Shown here one piece after another: positions 17,880 through 29,330 of a DNA stretch of 64,000 nucleotides (its first letter is position 1; each line of letters opens with the position of its first letter). The notes under the pieces were generated by a model. It ran no database searches, was not told the DNA's origin, and worked only from the letters and a program-made list of their open reading frames with translations. A program made the position numbers and the translations under genes. The DNA lies in assembly GCA_003024785.1 (NCBI GenBank), contig PUQB01000008.1:994868-1058867 (forward strand), read 5' to 3'. Origin of the DNA: Selaginella tamariscina. Its lineage: Eukaryota; Streptophyta; Lycopodiopsida; Selaginellales; Selaginellaceae.

Positions 17880-20169
17880 TCAAATGGCTAGGCTTTCACA
17901 CGCAGACTGTAAAGTATTGGACAAGAGAACATACGCAGTAGATTCCTTAGAATCATCGTGAAGCATATGCTTTGCAGCACGCTCTCCACGTTCCACGTCT
18001 CCATGCATATTGCACGCAGACAGTAGCGTTATCCACGCTATATCATCAGGCACAAACGGCATACTCTCCACAAGCATCTCAGCATCATTTAGTTGCTTGG
18101 CCCTGCCGAGCAAGTTGATCATACAATGATAATGTGTTACATTAGGCCAAACACCAAATCCATCTTGCATGCTTTGAAAACACCTCACACCCTCCTTGAG
18201 CATTCCAGAGTGCCCGTAAGCCGCTAAAAGTCCCACAAAGGTCACGTCAGTCGGGGACGTACCATCCTGCACCATCTCCTCAAAGAGCTCCCAGGCTTCT
18301 CTGTACAGCCCACTACTTGCATATGCAAGTATTATAGCGCTCCAAGCAACACTATCTCGCCACTCCATCCCATTGAACACCTCCCTCGCCTTATGTAACT
18401 GTCCTCTGTGTGTGTATGCCACGATTAAAATCGTCCAAGAGACTGCAGTTGGCGACTTCATCTTCGTTAACAAACTCACAACCTCGTCTAGCTTTTCCCT
18501 TGAGAGCATACGCCTGCAAGAGTGTGTTGTATGTGAACACGTCCGATCAGTCATTGAAGCAAACACCTCGGTGGCTTCCTTGAGTCGACCAGCTTCTGCA
18601 TATGCCTGTATCATTGCAGTGTCAGACTTCGTGTCGTGCTCCGGTATCCTGTTGAAGAGCTCCTTAGCAAGGTCAAGGCTCCCAGATAACGCATATGCTT
18701 GAATCATGTGTGTCCACGAGAGAAGACTGTGAGCGGGTGTTTTGTCAAAAACCTCTACTGCAGCCTCCGCTGCGAGTAAGCTAGCCTGAAGAAGCCCTGT
18801 CCATGACACTGCATTCCGCTGCAGCATGATATCAAAAATCTCTCTAGCACCTGTTAAATCCCCGCCGCTCCGAGCATACGCCTGAATTACACTTGTTGAT
18901 GAGACGAGGTTCCGCATAGGCATCTTATCAAATATTGCTTTCGTGGATTGCATGTTACCTTCCTGTCCCTGTGCAGCCAGTAATGTGCTCCACGAGATGA
19001 TGTTTCCTCTGGCATGTTCTCAAACACTTGCAAGGCTTCATGCTTGTGGGCATTTGCTGTGAGCATAGAATTCCATCCGACTTGGTTCCTCGCAGGCATC
19101 AACTCGAATGCCGCCTTCACCTTCTCAGAGTAGCCGTTTTCTACGTAGCCTTGAAGCAGCGCGTTCCATGAAACAATACACTTCTCCGGCATGGTAGTGA
19201 AGACAGCCTCAGCTTCAAATACCTGCCCGTTTCCGGCGTAAGCAGTGATCATGGCAGTCAATGAGAAAGGATTCTTCTCTGGCAATGCTTCAAACATGCT
19301 CACAGCCACGTCCAAGTGCCCGTTACACGCTTGTGACTGAGCTGCAGCAGTCCATGACACCAAGTCCTGCTTAGGCATTCTCTCAAAGGCTTCCTTCGCT
19401 AACTCCGGACGCTCATGGTCGCCGAGGAGTGAGTTCCACGAGACTACATCTCTCTGAGGCATTCTGTCGAAAAGCTCCTTCGTCTTGTCGATATGCAACT
19501 GGCCAGTACCTGCTAAGAGTGTGTTCCAGGTTACTACTAAGTTCCAGGCAGGTATCAGATCAAACACTCTACTCGCCCGATCGATATCTGAACTCTGGAT
19601 CACAGCTGAATCAATGTGGTCCAGGAGATGACATCTCGATCTGCCATCATCTCGAAACAAGACATATACTCATCCACGTTCCCGGCATGGGCATATGCAG
19701 TCATCATGTGGTTCCATGATACAGCAGTCTTGTCCGGCATTTCCTCGAAGAGATGCCTCACTTGATGCAAATCCCCTTTCTGTGCATACGCATTCATCAA
19801 GGCATTCCACGGAACAGCATTCCGCATTGGCATTCTCTCGAACATTGCCACTGCCTCGGTGATATGTCCATTCTGGACATACCCATTCACCATAGCCGAC
19901 CACGAGACAACGCTCCGGAGTCGCATTCGATCGAAGAATTGTCTGGCAGTGTGTAGATGCCCGTATTGGGTATACGCTGCAAGCATTGTGTTGCAGGAAT
20001 ACGGATCGGGATCTGGCAGGGAGTCGAACACAAGCTTTGCATCGTCTAGGCTGCCACATTTGGAGTACATGTCGATGAGCGCGGTTGCAATGCCGGGATG
20101 TGGAGCTGGGATAGTGTGATCTCTGAATGAAGATCCCTGCATTTGGCGAGGTCTCTGGATCTGGAGCAT
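17880..20169 (-). CDS. Pentatricopeptide repeat protein, S-repeat array, no DYW domain
   Basis: PPR proteins bind organelle transcripts base by base and direct editing, splicing or stability. The proposed start is MLQIQRPRQMQG at 20169, the first ATG of the frame. About 20 consecutive repeats follow, nearly all S-type (for example ARQFFDRMRLRSVVSWSAMV), so the region is a long S-repeat array and not the classic PLS triplet. The last repeats carry P/L features (MVQDGTSPTDVTFVGLLAAY) and pass into an E-like segment (DDIAWITLLSACNMHGDVER), stopping at 17880 with no DYW deaminase domain. There is no intron. The frame shifts near 19620 and 18990, and several repeats are short (SWNSLLGDHERPELAKEAF), suggesting further small deletions. 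Organelle targeting cannot be judged from this N-terminus. Such S-rich arrays are common in lycophytes and hornworts. Confidence 0.88.
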
Positions 20170-22038
20170 GATTTTAATGAATCTATCAATGAACACAATG
20201 AACTGGCCTGTTTAACACCCATTCAACGCGATCCATGAAAGCGGGATCAAGCATTTTCATTAAGCATATTATAAATACTGTTTGAATACCTAAAAACATC
20301 TTAATAAATGATTACCAAAGTCTAATGTTAAGGTTTTTATAAAGTTTAAATAAAATATTTATATATTTTTAAATTAAATTAATGCATAAAGAGTCTGTTG
20401 CTTAAGTATGTGTTGGTGGTGATTAGTTTTTATTACAAAATTAAAAATATAAATTTAGATTTTATATATATATAAATAGAATTTCTACATATAGAAATAT
20501 TTAAAGCACACATCATATTAAAACATCAAATGGTGGATATAATCTAGTTATATTTCAATACATAAATATGTTTAAAATTATTATACGTAAATTTAAATGT
20601 GGAACACGGTTGAGGCAATTTTAATACATAGTTTCAAATAAATACAAATGTACATATGTATCAATTAAAATTTAATTCAGTCAACTAAAAAAAATATATT
20701 ATCAAATATTTAAAGTTTTTTCAAAAAATTTAAGGTTAAATAAAATCTAAAACATTTAAGTAAGGTATATTCTAGTAAATAATATTGTCATATTTTAACT
20801 CCTTATGATTACTATTCTTTAAATAAGATAATTGTTTTATGATTAATATTTAAACAGCAGAATTTTGTATACTAAGTCTTATTTCAATAATATTTAAGCA
20901 TCTTTATATACTTTAGTTATTTATATAAAACACATTAAGATATTTTATAAAGATTTTGCTGCTTAAATAGTAAGATATTTTCTTTTGATTAATATCTCTA
21001 TAATATTGTTGATCTTTAGACAAATTTCAAAACTAATTTTGAAAATTCAAAAATAAGTTTTTACATAAATTCAAATAAAAATTTTCAGCAAACTTAATGT
21101 TTTAATTATTGGAAATGATTATAATAAACATAAATATAACAAGAATAAATAATAAATGATATGAATTTTTATCTTTTTATTCTTTTAGGTTAAGGTGCGG
21201 TATAATCCGCCAACCCCATCAAACGGTGATAACTCGCCAAGGACCACCACCTGGATTTGAATATTATATATAATTGTAAAATGTAATATCTTTATCAAGT
21301 TTAATTAGGTTAGTATTATATATATATAATATATGTATAAAGAGATGATTTAGGGTTTTACTTTCACATTCTACAGTGTGAAATATATGCGGCTTGTACA
21401 AGAAGCTCTGTCTTAAAACGTCCACAGTCTTTTATTATTAGTCTTTATATCTGCTTTCTCTTTTGAAACATTCACAATTTTGCATCTCCCATATTAGATT
21501 CTCAAAAACACAAGAATTCAGTCAATTCAGTACTGGATTAGATTCTTGATTCTCGATTCTTACAGCGAAAAGGGGTGTCATTCTCCTTGAATTCTGCAAA
21601 GATTCAGGGTGCTATTCCTGCAAACTTGGAACGCATTTGGTGTATAAAGGCAAAAAGGACTTGAATGGTATTTCTTTTCTGATTTTTGTAACAAATATTT
21701 CATATGTATTCTTACTACTTCCTTGTGCTCGCAGGGTCCCAGTCAATAGCACCACTTTTCAATATGTGTTGCAATTCAACGGTGGCAGGTGATGATTAGT
21801 GGCAACTTAAACAAATTATACATTCTTTAACAGCATATGCATAATTACCCCACAATATAAGTATATATACTCTTAAATAAAGCTCAGATAGCTCCTTGTA
21901 TATACTTATACACACACACACACATATATATATATGTAATATATAAATACAATATGTGGAATTTATTATGTTTGACTTTTTGGTCAGATTTACGCGGTTT
22001 TTAGCGTGCGATCCATGGGAGCTTAACGAATTCCCTTG
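20170..22038. other. AT-rich divergent intergenic region
   Basis: Contains the 5' flanks of the PPR gene and of the glutaredoxin-like gene. From about 21340 to 21800 the composition is less extreme, includes TTTAGGGTTT (telo-box-like) and may hold promoter and untranslated exon of the plus-strand gene, but no start or splice site can be fixed. A CA/TA microsatellite lies at 21910-21940. Confidence 0.5.
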
Positions 22039-23298
22039 ATGGGTTGTACATCTTCAAAGGAAATTGCAGCAGTTAAGACACCATGGAAGAGAGTGTACAA
22101 TAGAATTGTCCCGAAAGATGCGAGAATCAAGCAAGTCAAAGATGCAGTGGGAGATCCTCAAGCTCCTTCAGATCCCAAATTGGAGAATGTCAAGACTCTT
22201 TCCAAGGTTCTACATGAAGAACCTGAGGTTATCAATGTACTGGAGCTCATGGAGGGACTTGAGGATGAACTGGATGAAGCAGATACTGAAAAAGGTATGC
22301 AATTCTGTTTCCTTTTTATATGCAACTAGTATATAAACTCGCAATGTATACATGTGTTTGTACATCTTTCTTGCATTGACTTGAGATTGTCATTTTCTCT
22401 CTCTCTCTCTCTTTTCTCTCTCTCTCACACACACACACACACGCACAATGGATCCATACTTAAAAGACTAGATATAGCAGATGACGAAGAGGAGAACTCT
22501 TCCTTTTCATCTCCAGATGTCGCAGGACTACGTGTAACGCCAAGTCCTAGAAGTCCACTGTGTTTTGGAGTGGTAGGCTTTTAAGTTTTGCTTAATTAGT
22601 CCTGATTAACCAGTTTATAATCGCAGGAATATTCTCAACGTACAAATAAGAGAAATAGAGGCACTTCGATCTGGACGTGTGGTGGCAAGGAATTTCTCAT
22701 TCAATGTACGGTCATCTTCATGTGTTGACGAGGTGTTAACCCCTAAGATTGTTCTCGAGCCCACGTTGCCTCCAGATGATTTCAAACAGAGGTTAACTAC
22801 TGCGGACCATAAGTCAGATCCTCAGGACACACCATGGAACGGAGATGCTGAGCTTCTTGAGGCTCTAGAAACTATGGTTGAGCAGATTTCTAGGTATATT
22901 CTCCTCTCTCTCACACACGCACGCACGCACACACTTTCTTATACAGAGTGAGCAACACTGAAGCAGATGAGTATGAACGCACAGCTACTTTCCTAAAGAC
23001 GCAAAGAGAGGAGGTTCCGGCCTTGGTCATTAATGCAAGGTGCGTATATGTGCAGGTGTAGTATGTGTGTGACACACACACACAGCACGTGCCTAGGTAC
23101 AAATGGACCTTGTTCATGTATAGGTATGTAAGCCTGGGAGAAGAACAAGGACTACCACGGTTTTGCAGTGGTTGCTGCGGTGCTTGCTTTGTGCCGTGCC
23201 TGGATTGCAATGGCAGCCAAAGGTTTGTATCTGAGAATGGTGTGGAAGATTGTTGTACACAGGGTATGGTCAGATGTCCCTTATGCTCCTTGTGCTAG
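22039..23298 (+). CDS. Glutaredoxin-family-like protein with C-terminal Cys cluster, core not visible
   Basis: Five exons: 22039-22294, 22467-22572, 22627-22893, 22947-23039 and 23124-23298, about 300 residues. The N-terminus MGCTSSKE fits N-myristoylation plus Cys3 palmitoylation, and VINVLELMEGLEDEL matches the segment that precedes the fold in plant CC/DEP1-like glutaredoxins (At5g39865 type). The C-terminus FCSGCCGACFVPCLDCNGS, then MVRCPLC, matches their cysteine-rich zinc-binding tail. The intervening 190 residues show no redox Cys motif, no TVP loop and no obvious thioredoxin-fold pattern; only VPALVINARYVSLGEEQ faintly recalls the end of the domain. The second Cys pair is CC instead of CxxC. 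The frame at the exon 1/2 and exon 2/3 joins is off by one, the first fitting a short A run at 22290. Two introns are only about 53 and 84 bases. A membrane-tethered zinc-binding protein is the safest description. Confidence 0.65.
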
Positions 23299-23420
23299 CA
23301 TAAACAACGCTGTGAAACAGCTACCTAGTTACTACATTTATAGAATAACGAGATTGTATAGATTACCGAAAGAGAGTATCAGTTGAGAACATTTTGTTTG
23401 TTTGAACTCAAGATACTATA

Positions 23421-23481
23421 TGTGTGTGTGTGCGCGCGCGCGTATTACTCCCCTCCCCCCCCCCCCCCCCCCGCTCTCTCT

Positions 23482-23512
<31 letters not shown>

Positions 23513-23530
23513 ACACACACACACACACGG
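23421..23530. repeat. GT/GC, poly-C, CT and CA tracts in series
   Basis: TGTGTGTG, then GCGCGCGCG, then an almost pure C run of about 18 (broken once by T near its start), then CT repeats and CA repeats within 110 bases. A C run this long is unusual in this AT-rich window. Confidence 0.9.
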
Positions 23531-24459
23531 TATTCAATTTAAGGAACTTTATAACGTTTTTACCATGTTCTCCAACGTTAAAGTAGATTTGATTAACAAA
23601 GACAGAATTAGAATAACTCGTTTTATCCATTTTATAAGTTACAATCATTTGAAGACCAGTTAAGGGACCAATGCAGTTCACACACACGTACGCACACGCA
23701 CTCATGCACTCACGCACGCGAGGGTGTGTATGTAAAAAGGACATCCCTCTGAGATTAAAAGATTTACTGGGAGATACCGTTATAATGTATAATAATGTTA
23801 CAAGAAAATAAAAGAGGGAAACAACAGGCTTTTGAGGCGTACAAACGCATTATGTTTTATGTTTCCCAAGGCAGCTTTTGTCCGTGTAAAGAGAGAGATA
23901 GATCCAATTTATTTAATCCATCACCTATCAGCTCGGTCACAAACACCTGGTTGGAAAAACGATAGCGAATCAGAATCCCATGCAACCTGCATTTACACAC
24001 ACCATTATACACACACCTTTCATTGTGCGTGTGTGTGCGTGTATGTGTGTAGATATATCATATATACACGATTTGCTATCAACAAACATGAAAGAGATCT
24101 CTCTCTCCCTCGTCTGTAGATCTATGGACACGTACATACACGTCTAACATGCATGTCGTACTCAGTATTTAATGAACTTTCATTTAATTAAAATGAAGGA
24201 CCATAGCAATATTCATTTAATTATTGTTGATGAAATTCTGAATAAAACATTCAAGATAATTGGTGACTTATATCAGAGTGAACACAATATAAGGGGAGTT
24301 CTTATATAAACACATATAGTATTTAAAATTTTCATTTTAAATTTTGATTGAATTTATCTACGGACTTTATAGATGAATAATCAAAAAATAAAAATGAAAG
24401 AATAACTAGTGTGAACACACGTATACGATACATATATGTTGGGTTGTGTGTGTGTGCAT

Positions 24460-24565
24460 GTGTGCATAATTGACAAGAGGCTTTGTACAATCATTATACA
24501 CAACAGCAGCAACAAACTCGAAAACTGGTCTCCTCTTTCGTGGGTTCGTGGGTTTATCCTCTGCA
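24460..24565 (-). other. Possible orphan exon
   Basis: On the minus strand a good acceptor (GTGCTGCAG) is followed by an open, non-repetitive segment EDKPTNPRKRRPVFEFVAAV, then VYNDCTKPLVN, before CA repeats. The composition is protein-like and unlike its surroundings, but I do not recognise a family and no partner exon is evident. Confidence 0.25.
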
Positions 24566-25090
24566 GCACATAATGAAAACCATATGCATGTTATGATGAT
24601 GGTTGTACATACACACATACACATGCAGCATATGTATACATAGTGTTTTGTATGTGTATGTGTACATATTCACTTGATGATGTAACATATACAGAGTAAA
24701 TACAAGCAAGTATGACTGTCCCCAACTGAAGCCGGATTTCTTGTACCATACCAAATGAATGAACTTTCAGGAGCAGATACCAAAATAATAGAATTGATAA
24801 TAATAATGTCTGTTACATCCTGCCACCTTTATAATAATTTCTTCTCTCGCCTCTAGGCATCTTTGGAAACTGAGACCGACCTTTGCTGCTTATTTAAAAT
24901 ATAAGTTCCACGTGTCACATCTCAATGTTTGTGTACATGGAATGACACATGAACAATTCCTTTGTATTACAAGCGCCTACATTTCCTCACACAACGAAAA
25001 CTGTCCTACAAACTCTAACCACATGTTGTTGTGGACAAAACTTAAAAGAGCATTGAACAGCCTTTACAGTTGAAGGTTTGTACTCCCCCG

Positions 25091-26804
25091 TCACTTAAGA
25101 CACCTCCATCTCTTCGTGATCCTCGTCGCGTCGTGCTCCTGATCTTCTTCGTCGTCCTCACCGTCGTTATTCTCTTCCCGATCCTCCCAATCCTCCACAG
25201 GCGTACAATCATACTTATGTCTGATCTTCCAATCAAGAGCTTGACAAGCTCTTGAGCAGTAGTTAACCGAGCCACAGGCCGAGCACCTCCGAAACTCATG
25301 CCGCCTCGTCTCCGGCCGGCCACAGTTGGCATGGGAGCAGAGACGCAAACCATCTCCAGGCGGTGTCCTTCCAAACCAGTCCACCAGAAACCTGTTTGCA
25401 ACGTGAAGTTTCGGAGGCGGTACATTGCATCCAAAGTCACTGAGAAGAGAGCAACCTCCACCCTGGAGTAGAGTGTACACGGGTGGCAGTCAGTAACAGG
25501 AGCAGCAGCCCTTTCCTTTGGGGCAACCGCAGTGTGGTCATTACGCGTGTCTGCAGTATTGTTCTCCTCCTGCTTCTCCACTGGTACATGCTTTACTACA
25601 GTGGGGTTGGTCTTACCCAGTAAGGTATAGAGATGCAGGTGGTGGTGAAGACAAGCCATGGGTCCTGACTTTGAAGTTATCTGTAAGGCAGTCTCCATGA
25701 AATGCCGTGGGACTGTGCCACGGCTGCCGCGGCTTCTCTGGTGTTCGCCTCGAGTAGCAAACCTCGGCCCTTAACTATGTTCTGCGGTACACCGTACCCG
25801 TCCTGGAGACAGTGACCTAGCTCTCTCATTGCATCAATGTGGCCCAGGGACGCCGCGCGAGCACATAGTGCAACTCCTGCCTTGAGATCCTTGTCCTTGC
25901 GTGTTCCGCCGCTCCCGTTGAACTGTATGACAGCCAAAGAGTGAAGTGCAGGAGCATGAGATGCCATTGCTGCTTTTGCCATGAGGGATGCACCTCCCCC
26001 TCGGTTTTGCAAACAGTAGAAGCGTATCTGCAAACATATACTATGAGTCACAAACATCATACTATGCCATTAAGACACATGCAGCTTTGAAGTAAGCAAT
26101 AAATATCAGTATTCATGCGGTATGTGAGTACGAGTTATTTAAAAAAAAAACGCTAGATCTAGTAACTAAAATAGAAATAGAGAAATAGAGAAATTTAACG
26201 TTTTTTCTGCAAAATAAAAGCAGGAAACGCATTTTTCTTATATTGCAAACATGCAGTAGAAAGTCAGAGCTCTCTCTCCCATGTTTGCATAACGCTGAAC
26301 GAAATACTAATTATATGTTTACCATGCCAAGAATATAACAGGCTTCATTGTTGCCGGCATCTGCACATTGCTTGAGAAACCGGCAAGCCCCGTCCGCAGC
26401 TGCTTGCTTTCACGGCTAAAGCAGCAACGGATGAACTCGATAAAACTTGTGGGTGTGTTGCTGCTGCACAGAATCTCTTACACCTGTAATAAACAATCTC
26501 GAATTATCATACTGTTTCTTGAGGAATCATTGCAGGAAACATGAGCTGAATCGCATAGAGGAGCTTACGTGAGCATGGTGTTGACAAGATCGGCTGGGGA
26601 AAGAAGTAGAGCTAACAGAAATGATTATCGAGACAAGAAGATCATCGTGAATCGAATCGAAAGGAGAACACCTGGAAAACTTCATGGATTTCGAAGGCCT
26701 ATTGGAAGAATCAGAAGAACACCCTCTCCTCTTCTGTACAGGCGGTCTGATACTGAAAGTAATCCATCTGTGGGCGTTGGATAGTTTCCATTTCTGGTCC
26801 TCAT
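25091..26804 (-). CDS. F-box protein with Sel1-like repeats and MYND zinc finger (At1g67340 type)
   Basis: Proposed substrate adaptor of an SCF ubiquitin ligase. Exons are 26804-26569, 26483-26323 and 26027 to the stop at 25091. Exon 1 starts MRTRNG, like its plant relatives, passes a basic stretch and reaches the F-box (FDSIHDDLLVSIIISVSS), which continues into CKRFCAAATHPQVLSSSV. Exons 2-3 carry the Sel1-like part: CADAGNNEACYILGM, IRFYCLQNRGGGASLMAKAA, AVIQFNGSGGTRKDKDLKAG and LGHCLQDGYGVPQN. The end has CNVPPPKLHVANRFLVDWF, then the MYND finger (RRCSACGSVNYCSRACQALD, then WKIRHKYDC) and an acidic tail. Frameshifts are needed in exon 1 (between the start and the F-box, and near 26600), near 26400, and in the poorly conserved linker near 25485. 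Overall length, about 420 residues, fits the family. Confidence 0.85.
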
Positions 26805-29039
26805 TTCTCTAGATATCTCCACTGGGCACTGCAAGCAAATACTATCTGCTCATATACAAATAGATAAGATCCAAATGGGTATGGAGAAGCAGAGAAAGAG
26901 GAAAAGTAGCAAACAAGGCGCCCGTGAATCTGAGTTAGAACAAGCAAGAAATGCACAGAAGGAGAGAAAGAGAGAGAGTCCACTGTTTTCTATTGATTCT
27001 GTGCTTTACACTACGCACGAGGAGGCTTATTCCGTATCAGAATTTGGCCTCGGAATGTCCAATCAAAAGGCTTATGCAACCGTGGTTAAGTATTTATATT
27101 TGATAAAAATATACAGATATTTGTGAGAAATTATCGCTTCCAATTCTTTACGTGAACCTAAAACATTTATTATTAATTAAATTAATTTTATTTAGAATTG
27201 CAAGTTGACCATTTCTATATAAGAATTTCTAAATATATAATAGAAATTCGAATTTTTACCTACAATATTTCTTTTGAAAATATCAAAATTAGGTTAAAAC
27301 AGAGTAAAAAATGTTTTTTTTTACAATTTTAAAAAATAAAAAAAAAGTATGCTTTTCTTGTCTTGGATTCACGTAACACGCGCATATGAATTGGTGATTG
27401 AAACGACTGGCCCACTAGGTTATAATAGTATAAAAAACCATGGATATATTTTATCCAATGTGTGTGTGTGCGCGCGTGTGCGTGTGTGTGTGTTTTGTTC
27501 AAGTTTGGCCTGCTGTACCCTGTCACTGCATGACCACGTAAAGCCGGTTTTGCTTTTGCTGCCACTAAGAAGATTTGGTGGATATTGGAATCCAGTGAAT
27601 GCTATAAACTCTTTGTATATATAAGCTTTTCCATATAAAAGCATAGCAATGAAATAATTAATTTAAATAAATAAATTCGGTCCTGCTTGTCGTCTTGAGG
27701 TGACTCGTTATTTGTCTTGGAAGGCTTTTCAGAAGCAAAAGACCCATGTCATGCAGAATGCAGGCAAACAAAATGCTACAACATTTGTTTGCTTTGTTAA
27801 TACATGGTGGATATTATAATAATATATAATATATATATATATAATATATATATATATATATGCTATATTTTTTATTTTGTCAATGCGTACTATTTATTCT
27901 CTTTTGCTGAGCTACGGTCAGTGTGAGATGACAACAATGAATACCTCAAGTTGGTGTACTCAACGAAACTTGCACACAAAAGCAAGGAATTAACCAGTTT
28001 TACTTCATCTGGACGCACCTCGGTTTCTAGAAATCGTGCATTCCCTCGTATATATATTCCACGTTTTGATTATTATTCTTAATGTATATTGCATTTGTAT
28101 ATTATTTAGACATTTATGCATCGTCCGACAAGCCTGCACCATGTTGATATGATTACCTTGCTCGCTCGTCGGTTGCGGGTAGACTTTTCAGCAAGGAATT
28201 TGTCTTAGGTAAAATAAATATGATATATTCCAATTTCTTTGTATTTTTATGCCTTTGTCGTAGTTGTAAGTAAATTATAATAAAAAAAACGTCGGTGGTT
28301 TTTGTATTGGGTATATGTGGTTGGTGCAATATACACCCATTATACATGTATACGGAATATACTTTCCGTATATGTTTTTTCCAGCACTGCTTTGTTAGAA
28401 ATCTCCAGCAGCCAGCTTTGACAAAAAAAAAGCGCAAGTGGATGATAGCGAAGTCAAGCAAAACCTCCCCCACCAAATTATACGAATTCCTTGCTTTATA
28501 CAAAATGCTGTTTTTTTTATTAATGTGTATATATGTATATTTTACTAAAATAATATGATTTAGACAGTTTGATTAAGAGTAATCCAATTCTCCATAGCAA
28601 TAAAGTTGCGGTTCAGTGGGGACTTTTCAAGCCTTTGCAGATCCGATTCGGCGGTCCCTTTGTAAAGAATACAATATCAATGTCATGTCGATATCAAACA
28701 ATTGCTTGTTATACTAAGCTGCCTTCCTTGAACTAAACCTTTGCTTGTCATCAGTTTGCCGTTTTTTTGAATATGCACTTAAATTAAACCATTACTTAAC
28801 AAGCAAATTAGTAGTTAAACAAGCTAACTGCGTTCGTCACATTCTTGCCAAAGAAGGAAACAGGAATAAACGATATGCATTTTATACGGTGAAATGCCAT
28901 ATATTTATATTTTTATAAGGTTTATATAAAAAGTATATTCCTTTATTAAAATGTTACAGGTTAGTCAAAATGCTCCACGAATCTTACATATATTAATCAA
29001 ATTTTATAAATTAGAAAAACATAGTCTATCTGACTGGGC
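26805..29039. other. Intergenic DNA, no gene recognised
   Basis: Upstream flank of the F-box/MYND gene, then AT-rich sequence with GT (27461-27495) and TA (27818-27862) microsatellites. Open frames such as 26875-27126 (plus) are Lys/Arg/Glu-rich but unlike any protein I know. Confidence 0.5.
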
Positions 29040-29330
29040 TGTGTGAGGGACAGACCTCCAGGCTAGGGACAGAGTCGTACACTCAAAGACACTGTCCTAC
29101 GTCACGCCCGCAATAATGGGGGCCGCCGGCGGTTACCCTGCCCCGCCGGCCGGGCACGGCGGTTACGCTGCCTGCCGGCCGAAAACCTCGCAGTACCTGC
29201 CACGTGGCCCCATCTCCGACCGGGGCGGGTCAAACCTCCGTCGCAGGGGGCAACCTCCGTACCCCGCATAATTGGCTTGCCGCCGCCCTTCCGTACAGGG
29301 AACGTTGACCGCCGCCAGATTCTCCTAGGT
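29040..29330. other. GC-rich island in AT-rich DNA
   Basis: Bases 29101-29280 are about 70% G+C by my count (127 of 180), against strongly AT-rich flanks. CGGCGGTTAC followed by C or G and CTGCC occurs at 29127 and 29157, a 30-base period. No coding sense was found in any frame. It could be an LTR or other mobile-element piece, organelle-derived DNA, or a promoter island; nothing decides between these. Confidence 0.7.

Larger units (their letters stand above)
23299..25090. other. Microsatellite-rich intergenic DNA
   Basis: Follows the glutaredoxin-like gene and precedes the 3' end of the F-box/MYND gene. It holds GT, CA, CT and poly-C tracts, ordinary AT-rich sequence and one possible isolated exon (24460-24565, minus). 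The open frames are mostly translated microsatellites (VCVCVC, THTHTH). Confidence 0.55.

Noticed and set aside
19429..20119. Plus-strand and alternative minus-strand open frames across the PPR gene
   Set aside because: Antisense or shifted shadows of the PPR repeats; their order and composition follow the repeat period.
26569..26784. Plus-strand open frame rich in Arg
   Set aside because: It is antisense to exon 1 of the F-box/MYND gene, whose minus-strand reading contains the recognisable F-box.
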